64,000 nucleotides of DNA. It comes from Affinirhizobium straminoryzae (lineage in GTDB: Bacteria > Pseudomonadota > Alphaproteobacteria > Rhizobiales > Rhizobiaceae). The DNA is taken from NCBI RefSeq assembly GCF_007004135.1, contig NZ_VJMG01000004.1, forward strand, positions 1-64,000. Reading direction: 5' to 3'. The notes beneath the pieces are model-generated. The model was not told the DNA's origin, ran no database searches, and worked only from the letters and a program-made list of their open reading frames with translations. Each line of letters starts with the position of its first letter. Within the stretch, counting starts at the first letter, position 1. Both the position numbers and the translations under genes were made by a program. Of the stretch, positions 10,751-19,178 are shown one piece after another.

Positions 10751-11674
10751 ATGAACCTGCAGTCCCTTCACATTCAGGATGAATCCGTGCCCGTTCATCC
10801 CGATCACGACCCGCGCCATCCGCTGGTCATCTTCGGCGATCACCGGTTTTGCGCCGGCGCGCAACTGGAGGTGCAGAAGATGGCGGGGCCACACATGCAC
10901 AGCCAGATCGAGCTGAACTTCGTGCTGTCGGGACGCATGACGTACTGGTTTGATGGCCGCGCGCTGACGGTGGACGAGAACCGCCTCTGCCTGTTTTGGG
11001 GAATGATCCCGCACCAGGTGATCGACCGGGCGGAAGGCACGCGCTTCGTCTGTCTTTACGTGCCGATGTCGGTGTTTCTGGGCTTTGCAAGCCTCAGCCG
11101 CTTCCGCGACGCGGTATTCCGCGGCGCCGTCATCGAGGCGCTCGACATCCGGCCCTGGGACCGCGAGGTGTTTCTGCGCTGGCGCGACGAACTGCTGTCT
11201 GGCGATCCGGAAGTGATGGAGATCGTGCGTTCGGAACTGACCGCCCGCGTCATGCGCATCGAGCGCGAGGGCTGGCGTGACCTGCGCGAACAGGGTGCCG
11301 CGATCCCCACCTCCGGCCAGCGCGACGCGGACTGGGTGCTGCATGTGGAAAACATGCTGCGCTTCATCGGCGAAGGCGCGCTCAGCGATATTTCCGCGGA
11401 AGATGTCGGGCGCGCCGCCGGCCTGCATCCGAACTATGCCATGACGCTGTTTCGCAAGGCCGTCGGCATGACGATCAACCAGGCGATCATCCGCCACCGG
11501 CTGGATACGGCGCAATCGCTGCTGATCGCCACCGACCTGCCGATCACCGAAGTGGCCTACGAATCCGGCTTCGGTTCGCTGTCCACCTTCTACGAGGCTT
11601 TCCAGCGGCGCTTCAAGGAAAAGCCCGTGCAGTACCGCCGCCGCATGCGGCCGGCCCTTGCCGCGACCGGCTGA
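10751..11674 (+). CDS. AraC-family regulator of the galactoside operon
   Basis: A 307-aa AraC/XylS-type activator. The N-terminal half is a cupin sugar-sensing domain (PHMHSQIELNFVLSGRMTYWF). The C-terminal ~95 aa carry two helix-turn-helix motifs (ISAEDVGRAAGLHPNYAMTLFRK and ITEVAYESGFGSLSTFYEAFQRRF). The layout resembles MelR of enterics and the AraC-like AgpT activator described for alpha-galactoside genes in S. meliloti. Being divergent and adjacent, it most likely activates the operon in response to a galactoside. It is followed by a 9-bp hairpin. Confidence 0.9.
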   Translation: MNLQSLHIQDESVPVHPDHDPRHPLVIFGDHRFCAGAQLEVQKMAGPHMHSQIELNFVLSGRMTYWFDGRALTVDENRLCLFWGMIPHQVIDRAEGTRFVCLYVPMSVFLGFASLSRFRDAVFRGAVIEALDIRPWDREVFLRWRDELLSGDPEVMEIVRSELTARVMRIEREGWRDLREQGAAIPTSGQRDADWVLHVENMLRFIGEGALSDISAEDVGRAAGLHPNYAMTLFRKAVGMTINQAIIRHRLDTAQSLLIATDLPITEVAYESGFGSLSTFYEAFQRRFKEKPVQYRRRMRPALAATG

Positions 11675-11692
11675 GCCTTCCATCAACGTCGT

Positions 11693-11716
11693 GAATCGGT
11701 CGGTACGGACCGATTC
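11693..11716 (+). terminator. Hairpin after the AraC gene
   Basis: A perfect 9-bp inverted repeat (GAATCGGTC / GACCGATTC, 6-nt loop) 18 nt after the stop codon. No clean T-run follows (AAATCTC), so it may be a weak terminator or an mRNA-stabilising stem. Confidence 0.45.
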
Positions 11717-11751
11717 AAATCTCTCGTTGGACAGGACAAGCGCCCCGCCCG

Positions 11752-12027
11752 ATGCTCAGGGTCATGGGAACGCACCTCTACCAGATCTACATCGAGCGCA
11801 TCGATCCGCAGCAAAACATGGCGCGCTACTATTCGCTTGCCATTGCTCCGACGCTGTTCGGCGATCTCTCGCTGATCCGATGCTGGGGCCGTATCGGTAC
11901 CGGCGGCCAGACGCGGGTGCATCTGTTTGCCCGCGAGGAAGATGCCGTCAGACTGTTTCTGCGACTGCTGGCAAGCAAGCGGCGGCGCGGCTATCGCCCC
12001 CGCCCGCCGCACGCACGAGCGCACTGA
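11752..12027 (+). CDS. Stand-alone WGR-domain protein
   Basis: A 91-aa protein consisting only of a WGR domain (LYQIYIERIDPQQNMARYYS ... RCWGRIGTGGQ). WGR domains bind nucleic acid and occur in PARPs, in bacterial MolR-type regulators and as small stand-alone rhizobial proteins of unknown role. The C-terminus is very basic (SKRRRGYRPRPP). An alternative start is 11764 (MGTHLYQ). No operon partner: it lies between the AraC gene and the cellulose operon on the same strand, 300 nt before bcsN. Confidence 0.8.
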   Translation: MLRVMGTHLYQIYIERIDPQQNMARYYSLAIAPTLFGDLSLIRCWGRIGTGGQTRVHLFAREEDAVRLFLRLLASKRRRGYRPRPPHARAH

Positions 12028-12330
12028 CATCCTGAGCGAAAGCTCCCCAAGGCAGGGCCTCAGCCGATAGTACTGCCCCGGCCTCCTGCCAAAACAGGCC
12101 GGATCGGTTCGGTTGCGCCCTCCTCCCCGACACACTCAAAAGCATAACAAAAGTCGATCGCCGGCGCGAAAGCGCCTGGACATATGCGGCCTTATCCGCA
12201 TCATTTTGCAACGAGTTATATAAGATCTTCAAATAATTAAACATTCCTTAACCATCACGTTCGTTATCTGTGAGCGTTTGGTAAAGCTTCATGATTCGAA
12301 GCGCCCGTGGATGAGTTTCGGGGAAACGAT
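12028..12330. promoter_or_regulatory. Leader region of the cellulose operon
   Basis: About 300 nt without a convincing gene. A 98-codon minus-strand frame overlaps the WGR gene and looks spurious. The last 130 nt are A+T-richer and contain the CtrA-type box at 12237-12252. The bcs promoter must lie here. Confidence 0.5.
12237..12252. promoter_or_regulatory. CtrA-type box upstream of bcsN
   Basis: TTAAACATTCCTTAAC matches TTAA-N7-TTAAC exactly and continues CAT, as in the extended form TTAACCAT. It lies ~80 nt upstream of the bcsN start in the only A+T-rich segment of the gap. Function as a CtrA site is inferred. Confidence 0.6.
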
Positions 12331-13371
12331 GTGACGAAGGCAGTCTCTTTCAACTGCGCAGGTGCCGTGGCCGTGGCCGCGTGCGCCCTTCTGGCGGGAT
12401 GCCAGACGAGCGGTGAGATCGCGGCACCACGCGCACCAGCACTCGTTCAACGGGAATCTGCACTCATCATGCCACCACCTGGCTCATTCGCCATGGTTGG
12501 CGTGGTTCAGCAGGATTACAGCAACGGGCTGGAACAGACGGTCTGGCTGACGACCTCCTCCTCGGTGACGGGACAGAACTACCTGAAGGTCCGCTACACC
12601 GGCGGCATCAGCAAGGCAGGCCGCCCCAGCATGGACTACAGCCCGATCACGCCGCAGACGCTGCGCCGCGAGATGATCGTGGCAGCCCCCGGCGTCCGGC
12701 TGGCCGCCAACACCAATTTCCTGCGCAATGCCTATGGCCCGATCGGCTATGCCAGCGGCCGCAGCAGTTCAGGCGATACCTGCCTTTACGGCTGGCAGCA
12801 GATCCGTTCGCGCGCCGCGCCAAGCGGGATAGGGCGCGATTTCGGCATGATCCAGGTTCGCGCACGCCTGTGCGATCATACCGCGAGCGAACGAGATCTG
12901 CTACACGTCATGTATGGGTACACCGTGACGGGGACCTTTCCGGGAGAAATCTGGAACCCCTATGGTTCGGCAGAGCCGGTATCGCCGCTGATGGCCTATG
13001 CCGGACGCCAGGTGCTGCCTCCGGACCCCGTGGTCCCCGCCACCTACGCCTTCGGCGTCAACACGTCGATGGAACGGGCAATCGCAAGACAGCCGGCCAT
13101 GGCTGCGACCACGGCCACGGTCCGCACCACACCAAGAAAGACACCGGCCGCTGTTACGGAACCGCAGCGGCCGGAGATAACAATTCCCCTGCCGGATGCG
13201 CTGACCGGATCTTCCACCGGGACCACCGGCAAGGCCGACACGAAGGCCGGCCCTGCGGAGACGCAACCTTCCGCGCGGCCGAATGCGGCACAAGCGCCCC
13301 TGCCGCTCCTGCCCATGCCGGATTGCCTGGCATCAGAGCCCGGCGGCACCGGCTGCTCTGCAAGGCAGTGA
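12331..13371 (+). CDS. bcsN: Cellulose biosynthesis lipoprotein BcsN
   Basis: A protein of ~346 aa found upstream of bcsA in rhizobial (type III) cellulose operons; its biochemical role is not established. It starts with a lipoprotein signal peptide, with lipobox LLAGC giving lipidated Cys24 (counting from GTG 12331). A globular domain with many Tyr and Gly follows, then a Pro/Thr/Ala-rich C-terminal ~100 aa. I prefer GTG 12331, which has GGGGAAA upstream; the ATG at 12307 adds eight codons without a ribosome site. First gene of bcsNABZK. Confidence 0.85.
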   Translation: MTKAVSFNCAGAVAVAACALLAGCQTSGEIAAPRAPALVQRESALIMPPPGSFAMVGVVQQDYSNGLEQTVWLTTSSSVTGQNYLKVRYTGGISKAGRPSMDYSPITPQTLRREMIVAAPGVRLAANTNFLRNAYGPIGYASGRSSSGDTCLYGWQQIRSRAAPSGIGRDFGMIQVRARLCDHTASERDLLHVMYGYTVTGTFPGEIWNPYGSAEPVSPLMAYAGRQVLPPDPVVPATYAFGVNTSMERAIARQPAMAATTATVRTTPRKTPAAVTEPQRPEITIPLPDALTGSSTGTTGKADTKAGPAETQPSARPNAAQAPLPLLPMPDCLASEPGGTGCSARQ

Positions 13372-13375
13372 TGAC

Positions 13376-15571
13376 ATGCCACGATCGCGTATCTCGTTTC
13401 CAAGGGACAGCATGGACATGGCCCGCAATGTCGCCTTCTGGGCGTTCTCATCAGCCCTCGTGATTGCCGTGCTGACTCTGCCGGTCAGCATGCAGACGCA
13501 GCTTGTCCTCAGCTTCACCATTATCGTGCTGATCACGGTGCTGAAGATCACCGCACCGGAGGGCAAATGGCGACTGGTGACGCTGGCACTCGGCACCTCG
13601 ATCGTCATCCGCTACGTCTTCTGGCGCACGACGGAAACCATTCCGCCGATCAGCCAGCTGGAAAACTTCATCCCGGGCTTCCTCGTCTATCTCGCGGAAA
13701 TGTACAGCGTGATGATGCTCGGCCTCAGCCTGTTCATCGTGGCCCTGCCGCTGCCCACCCGGCCCGAGCACACGCTCGATCGCAAGGCGCTGCCGCATGT
13801 CGATGTCTTCGTTCCCTCCTACAACGAGGACCACGACCTGCTGGCCAATACGCTGGCAGCAGCAAAGGCTTTGGATTACCCCGAAGACAAGCTGCAGATC
13901 TGGCTGCTCGACGATGGAGGCACCCAGCAGAAGCAGCATTCGCACGACGTTCGCGAAGCGGAAACGGCGATCGCCCGCTCGCGGGCGCTCAGCCAGCTGT
14001 GCGAACTGCTTGAGGTCAACTATCTGACGCGCGAGCGCAACGAGCATGCCAAGGCCGGTAACCTGAACAACGGGCTTGCCCATTCCACGGGCGAACTGAT
14101 TGCCGTCTTCGATGCAGACCATGCGCCTGCGCGAAACTTCCTGCTGGAGACGGTCGGGCATTTCCAGGACGATCCGAAGCTCTTCCTCGTCCAGACCCCG
14201 CATTTCTTCATCAATCCGGATCCGCTGGAACGCAACCTCCAGACCTTCGAGAGAATGCCGAGCGAAAACGAAATGTTCTACGGCATCATCCAGAAGGGCC
14301 TCGACCGCTGGAATGCAGCCTTCTTCTGCGGCTCGGCTGCCGTGCTGCGGCGCACGGCCCTGCAGGAATCCAACGGCTTCAACGGCGTCAGCATCACCGA
14401 GGACTGCGAGACGGCAATCGTCCTGCACAGCGCCGGCTGGAACAGCATCTATGTCGACAAGCCGCTGATCGCCGGCCTGCAGCCGGCGACCTTTGCAAGC
14501 TTCATCGCGCAGCGCAGCCGCTGGGCACAGGGCATGATGCAGATCCTGCGCTTCAAGGCCCCGCTGCTCAGGCGCGGCCTCTCGCTGCCGCAGCGACTGT
14601 GCTACATGTCGTCCACGCTGTTCTGGCTGTTCCCCTTCACCCGCATCACCTTCCTGCTGGCGCCGCTGGCCTATCTGTTCTTCGGGCTTGAGATCTTCAC
14701 CTCGTCGGGGGGAGAGTTCCTGGCCTATACCAGCGCCTACATGCTCGTGAACATGATGCTGCAGAACTATCTCTACGGGTCGTTCCGCTGGCCCTGGATC
14801 TCGGAACTCTACGAGTACATCCAGACGGTCCACCTTCTGCCGGCGGTGGTTTCGGTGATGCTCAACCCGCGCAAGCCGACCTTCAAGGTCACGGCAAAGG
14901 ACGAGACGGTCTCCTCTGACCACGTCTCCGAACTCGGTCGTCCCTTCTTCATCATCTTTGCCGTGCTGGTGGCAGCCTTCCTCGTCACCATCTACCGGAT
15001 CTATACGGAGCCCTACAATGCGGACGTGATCCTGGTTGTGGGCGGCTGGAACCTGCTCAACATCATCATTGCCGGCTGTGCGCTGGGGGTGGTGTCAGAG
15101 CGTCGCGATCGCGCCTCCTCGCGCAGGTTCCGGGTGCGGCGGCGCTGCGAACTCGGCTTCGAGGGCCAGTGGTATCCTGCCTCCATCGAGGACGTGTCCG
15201 TCGGCGGCATGCGCCTGCAGGCCTATGGCAAGGATCTTGGCACGCTCACGCACGACAGTGCGGTGGAAATCCGTTTCAAGCCGCATGGCGGCGAGGACAT
15301 GGCGCACCTGTCGCTTCTGGTGCGCACCGCCCAGTCGAGCGGCGAAATGGCAACGCTCGGCTGCAAGTACATGCCGGCCAATGCCCGCGACCACCGCTGG
15401 ATCGCCGACCTTATCTTTGCCAATTCCTCGCAATGGGAGCAGTTCCAGCGTGGGCGACGCAAGAACCCGGGCCTGTTGCGCGGCAGCATCTGGTTCCTGG
15501 GGCTCGCGCTCTACCAGACCAGCCGCGGCCTTAGCTATTTCATCCGCAGCATCAGCGGGAGGCCGGCATGA
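13376..15571 (+). CDS. bcsA: Cellulose synthase catalytic subunit BcsA
   Basis: A 731-aa inner-membrane GT2 enzyme that polymerises UDP-glucose into beta-1,4-glucan and threads it through its own channel. Catalytic motifs are DDGGT at 179-183, DAD at 246-248, TED at 341-343 and QRSRW at 379-383. Membrane segments flank this domain (about 20-60, 100-125, 405-470, 523-570). The C-terminal PilZ domain has the c-di-GMP motif RASSR at 579-583 followed by DVSVGG at 606, so activity should be switched on by c-di-GMP. The start MPRSRISF lies 4 nt after the bcsN stop; the longer in-frame extension lies inside bcsN. Confidence 0.96.
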   Translation: MPRSRISFPRDSMDMARNVAFWAFSSALVIAVLTLPVSMQTQLVLSFTIIVLITVLKITAPEGKWRLVTLALGTSIVIRYVFWRTTETIPPISQLENFIPGFLVYLAEMYSVMMLGLSLFIVALPLPTRPEHTLDRKALPHVDVFVPSYNEDHDLLANTLAAAKALDYPEDKLQIWLLDDGGTQQKQHSHDVREAETAIARSRALSQLCELLEVNYLTRERNEHAKAGNLNNGLAHSTGELIAVFDADHAPARNFLLETVGHFQDDPKLFLVQTPHFFINPDPLERNLQTFERMPSENEMFYGIIQKGLDRWNAAFFCGSAAVLRRTALQESNGFNGVSITEDCETAIVLHSAGWNSIYVDKPLIAGLQPATFASFIAQRSRWAQGMMQILRFKAPLLRRGLSLPQRLCYMSSTLFWLFPFTRITFLLAPLAYLFFGLEIFTSSGGEFLAYTSAYMLVNMMLQNYLYGSFRWPWISELYEYIQTVHLLPAVVSVMLNPRKPTFKVTAKDETVSSDHVSELGRPFFIIFAVLVAAFLVTIYRIYTEPYNADVILVVGGWNLLNIIIAGCALGVVSERRDRASSRRFRVRRRCELGFEGQWYPASIEDVSVGGMRLQAYGKDLGTLTHDSAVEIRFKPHGGEDMAHLSLLVRTAQSSGEMATLGCKYMPANARDHRWIADLIFANSSQWEQFQRGRRKNPGLLRGSIWFLGLALYQTSRGLSYFIRSISGRPA

Positions 15572-18141
15572 CCAGGTCCTCCTGCACGGCGCTGCCGCTG
15601 CTGATGAGCATGGCAGCACTCATCACCCCGGCCATCGGCCAGGAAATTGCCCCCTTCGACATGTCGCCGGAGCGCTCCACGCTGACGGCGCCAGCGCCTT
15701 CAGTGACGGTTCCGCAGATCCCGGCGCGCAAGGTGCCCGTCCAGCAGCAGCCAGCGGCAACGCCTGCGGCACCACCGCAGGCTCCCGCATCCGCGACACC
15801 GGCCCGCACCGCGACGCCCCCCACGGCGCAGGCCGCAACACCGGCGACGCCGTCTCCGGCACAGGCACCACCGCAGCCGGTCCAGCGTATCCCCGCCCCC
15901 TCCGGCCCCGCACGCCCGGAAACACCGCGCACGACACCAGTCGCGGAACAGAAAGCGGAACAGAAACCTGCCGCGGCGGCGGAGGTCTCGGAAAAGGGAC
16001 GGCGGCGCTATCTGGTGCCGATGCATCGTCTGGTGCTGGACGGAGAATATGCGGAACGCAACTGGTCGATCTATCTGGAAGACGACGAGGCATCCGGACA
16101 GACCGAGCTGCAGCTCACCTTCCAGAACGCCGTGGTCGTGGCACCCGAAGCCTCCGCGCTCAAGGTGTTCATCAATGGCAATCTGCTGGTCGACGAGGCG
16201 ATCGGCGCAGCCGATGCGCCACGTACCGTGCGCGTCCACATACCGCCCGGGCTGCTGCAGGCCGGCACGAACCGCGTCCGGCTCCTCGCGACGCAGCGGC
16301 ATCGCACCGATTGCGACCTGCGCTCGACCTATGATCTGTGGACGGAAATCGACCCAAGCGAAACCTTCCTCGTTCTCAACAGCGAAAGACAGACGCCCGA
16401 TTCGCTTCAGGAAACCGTGCGGGCCATCGGCGTTGACGGGGAAGGTCGTTCGGAGTTCCAGGTCCTGATGCCGGCGCTTGGCCAGACAAGCGCGGCAACG
16501 ACGGTGATCCAGCTGTCGGAGGGCCTCTCGCTGATGGCCGCAATGCCGAACCTCTCCTTCCGGTTTTCGCCCACCAATGTTCCAGCCCCGGGACGCGGCC
16601 AGCTTGGCCTCATCATCGGCACCTGGAGCGAACTGCAGCCGCTCTATCCGCAGATCCCCGAATCCGCCCGGCAGGCCGCGATTGCAACCATCCTGCCCGG
16701 ACACGGCGAGGCCGGCGAAACCCTTCTCGTCACGGGCCCGACCTGGGACAGCATCCGCGGCGCGGTCGATACCATCATCGGCACCGTCGAACGCCGCGAC
16801 GGCACCGGCCAGGAAAGCATGACGACGCAGCGCTGGATTGCACCCGATCCGCTGATGATGCTGGGGGGCGAAAACATTCCGCTCTCGCAGTTCGGCGTGC
16901 AGACCGTGGAATTCAGCGGCCGGCGCCTGCGCACCGCCTTCTCGATTGCTATTCCCTCCGATTTCTATGCCAATGCCTATGGCGAGGCGACGCTGCTGCT
17001 CGATGCCGCCTATACCGACGAGGTGCTGCCCGGCAGCCATATCGACGTCTATGTGAACGACAACATCGCCTCCACGCTGCCGATCAAGGCAACCGACGGC
17101 GGCATCTTCAACCAGCTGCCGATCAAGGTCCCCTTGCGCCACATCCAGCCGGGCCACAACCGGATCCGGGTGGAGGTGATGCTCGATACGGCCACCGATG
17201 CCGTCTGCCTGCCGGGAACGCCGGCCGCCAACAAGCCGCGCTTTGCCATCTTCGACAGTTCACGCTGGGTGATGCCGCACTTTGCCCGTCTGGGACAGAT
17301 CCCCAATCTTTCGGCGCTGAGGGGGACCGTACCCTTCGGCGAAACGACGACACCGCTCATTCTCTCCGTCGATCGTCTGGAGCCGGACACGCTGAGCGCC
17401 GCCACGACCCTGCTCGGCAAGCGCGCAATGGCCGATGGACGCACGAGCCGCATCGAGATCGGGACCACCTCGCAACCGACGGCCGAGCGCGAGACGCTGT
17501 TCGTCGGAACGGTCTCGCAGATCCCGCCGAAGCTGCTGACGCAGTTCGGCATCGATCCGGTCGCAATCACCACCTGGCATCCGCAGGTGGGCGGCATTTC
17601 CACACCCAAGGAGGACACCCCCGCCAGCATGAGCAAATGGCGCTCACAGGTAAGCGGATCCCTGTTCGGTGACAGGCTTGCCGCCCTCGAGCGGTGGCTG
17701 CGCCGCAGCTTCGATCTATCGCTTGAATCCTTCGACATCCTGCACCGGCGCGTCGGGCTGATGGAGCCGAGCGTCCACGACACCGTCCTCATCAGCCAGA
17801 CGCTGAGCCCCGGCGGCGGCGCCCGCTGGACAGCAGCCATCGCCTCGACCTCCACCGACCTGCGCGACGGCGTGGTCGGACTGACGGAACAGGAGAAGTG
17901 GCGCTATCTGGCAGGTCGACAGACGGTCTATCGGGCCAAGACCGACGAAGTGATCGTACGCCCGGCCACGGATGTGAAGTTCACCCAGACGCTTCCCTTT
18001 TCGCTGGCAAATATGCGTCTGATTGCTACCAATTGGTTGTCCAGCAATATTCTAATATATGCTATTGTGGTTGTCGTCCTCTGCGCGATTCTGGGTGTGG
18101 CGACAACCCTTATGCTCTCGAAAATGGGACGCCGTACGTGA
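15568..18141 (+). CDS. bcsB: Periplasmic cellulose synthase subunit BcsB
   Basis: An 857-aa partner of BcsA, anchored in the inner membrane and lining the periplasmic exit of the glucan. It has a Sec signal (~1-25), then a long Pro/Ala/Thr/Gln-rich linker (~35-145, including repeated AEQK), two carbohydrate-binding/ferredoxin-like repeats, and one C-terminal membrane helix (IYAIVVVVLCAILGVATTLM) followed by KMGRRT. The start overlaps the bcsA stop as ATGA. The linker makes it longer than many homologues. Confidence 0.94.
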   Translation: MTRSSCTALPLLMSMAALITPAIGQEIAPFDMSPERSTLTAPAPSVTVPQIPARKVPVQQQPAATPAAPPQAPASATPARTATPPTAQAATPATPSPAQAPPQPVQRIPAPSGPARPETPRTTPVAEQKAEQKPAAAAEVSEKGRRRYLVPMHRLVLDGEYAERNWSIYLEDDEASGQTELQLTFQNAVVVAPEASALKVFINGNLLVDEAIGAADAPRTVRVHIPPGLLQAGTNRVRLLATQRHRTDCDLRSTYDLWTEIDPSETFLVLNSERQTPDSLQETVRAIGVDGEGRSEFQVLMPALGQTSAATTVIQLSEGLSLMAAMPNLSFRFSPTNVPAPGRGQLGLIIGTWSELQPLYPQIPESARQAAIATILPGHGEAGETLLVTGPTWDSIRGAVDTIIGTVERRDGTGQESMTTQRWIAPDPLMMLGGENIPLSQFGVQTVEFSGRRLRTAFSIAIPSDFYANAYGEATLLLDAAYTDEVLPGSHIDVYVNDNIASTLPIKATDGGIFNQLPIKVPLRHIQPGHNRIRVEVMLDTATDAVCLPGTPAANKPRFAIFDSSRWVMPHFARLGQIPNLSALRGTVPFGETTTPLILSVDRLEPDTLSAATTLLGKRAMADGRTSRIEIGTTSQPTAERETLFVGTVSQIPPKLLTQFGIDPVAITTWHPQVGGISTPKEDTPASMSKWRSQVSGSLFGDRLAALERWLRRSFDLSLESFDILHRRVGLMEPSVHDTVLISQTLSPGGGARWTAAIASTSTDLRDGVVGLTEQEKWRYLAGRQTVYRAKTDEVIVRPATDVKFTQTLPFSLANMRLIATNWLSSNILIYAIVVVVLCAILGVATTLMLSKMGRRT

Positions 18142-19178
18142 AGCCTTGGCTGTCGATCATCATGACACTCGTTATCCTCGTGCAGGCGTCGTTGGCCCAT
18201 GCCGACGCCTCGATCAATGAGGAGGAGTGGATGCAGTACAAGACACGGTTCCTGGATCGCGGCGGCCGGATCATCGACAATGGCAATCATGGCATCAGCC
18301 ACAGCGAAGGCCAGGGTTACGGCCTGCTGCTCGCCTATCTCGCGGACAACCGTTCGGATTTCGAACTCATCTGGCACTTCACGCGCACCGAGCTTCTGCT
18401 GCGTGACGACGGGCTGGCGGCCTGGAAATGGGATCCGGAGGCGCGCCCGCACGTGACCGACATCAACAGCGCCACCGACGGCGACATGCTGATCGCCTAT
18501 GCGCTTGCGCTTGCCGGCGCGTCCTGGAACAACAAGGAATATGTGGCCGCAGCCACGCGGATCGCCAAGGCAATCCTCCAGGAAGCGGTTGTCAAGCATG
18601 CGGGTCGCACCATTCTTCTGCCGGGCGCCAACGGTTTTTCCGCCAGGGACCGCGAGGACGGGCCGATCATCAATCCGTCCTACTGGATCTTCGAAGCCTT
18701 TCCGGTGATGAATGCGCTCGCACCGTCCGATGCCTGGGAGCTTCTGACCACCGACGGGCTTTACTTCATGAAGTCGCTGCAGTTCGGACCGGCCAAGCTT
18801 CCGGCAGAATGGGTAAGCCTGCGCACTGCGCCCCGCCCCGCCCCCGGCTTTGAACGCATCTTCGGCTACAACTCCGTCCGCATTCCCCTCTATCTCGCCC
18901 GCTCCGGCGTTGCCGAAGCCTCGATGCTCGGCCGCCTGCGGCAGTCGCTTGCCTCGGATGACCAGCCAATGGCAACCGTCGACCTCACCACCGGCAAGCG
19001 GCTGCAACCGCTGACGGACAAGGGTTACATGATCATCCTCAGCCTGCTCGACTGCCTGACGGATGGAACGAAGGTGCCGGAAACCCTGCAGCAGTTCCAG
19101 CCGAATCTCTATTTTCCGGCAACCCTGCAACTGCTGGCGCTGTCCTTCCTGCGTGAGGAGCATGCGGCATGTCTATGA
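18138..19178 (+). CDS. bcsZ: Periplasmic endo-1,4-beta-glucanase BcsZ (GH8)
   Basis: A 346-aa GH8 endoglucanase (CelC of Agrobacterium) that trims nascent glucan and is needed for proper cellulose fibrils. The GTG start overlaps the bcsB stop (GTGA). A signal peptide of ~23 aa ends in AHADA. The GH8 acid is probably Glu57 in SHSEGQGYG, and the SATDGDM motif (~111-117) holds the second catalytic acidic residue. A longer in-frame reading into bcsB is not used. It overlaps bcsK by 10 nt. Confidence 0.94.
   Translation: MKPWLSIIMTLVILVQASLAHADASINEEEWMQYKTRFLDRGGRIIDNGNHGISHSEGQGYGLLLAYLADNRSDFELIWHFTRTELLLRDDGLAAWKWDPEARPHVTDINSATDGDMLIAYALALAGASWNNKEYVAAATRIAKAILQEAVVKHAGRTILLPGANGFSARDREDGPIINPSYWIFEAFPVMNALAPSDAWELLTTDGLYFMKSLQFGPAKLPAEWVSLRTAPRPAPGFERIFGYNSVRIPLYLARSGVAEASMLGRLRQSLASDDQPMATVDLTTGKRLQPLTDKGYMIILSLLDCLTDGTKVPETLQQFQPNLYFPATLQLLALSFLREEHAACL

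Noticed and set aside
11948..12244. 98-codon minus-strand frame in the bcs leader
   Set aside because: Overlaps the WGR gene, covers the CtrA-type box, no ribosome site and no known domain.
13451..14923. 490-codon minus-strand frame inside bcsA
   Set aside because: The opposite strand encodes BcsA with all GT2 motifs; this frame is compositionally artificial.
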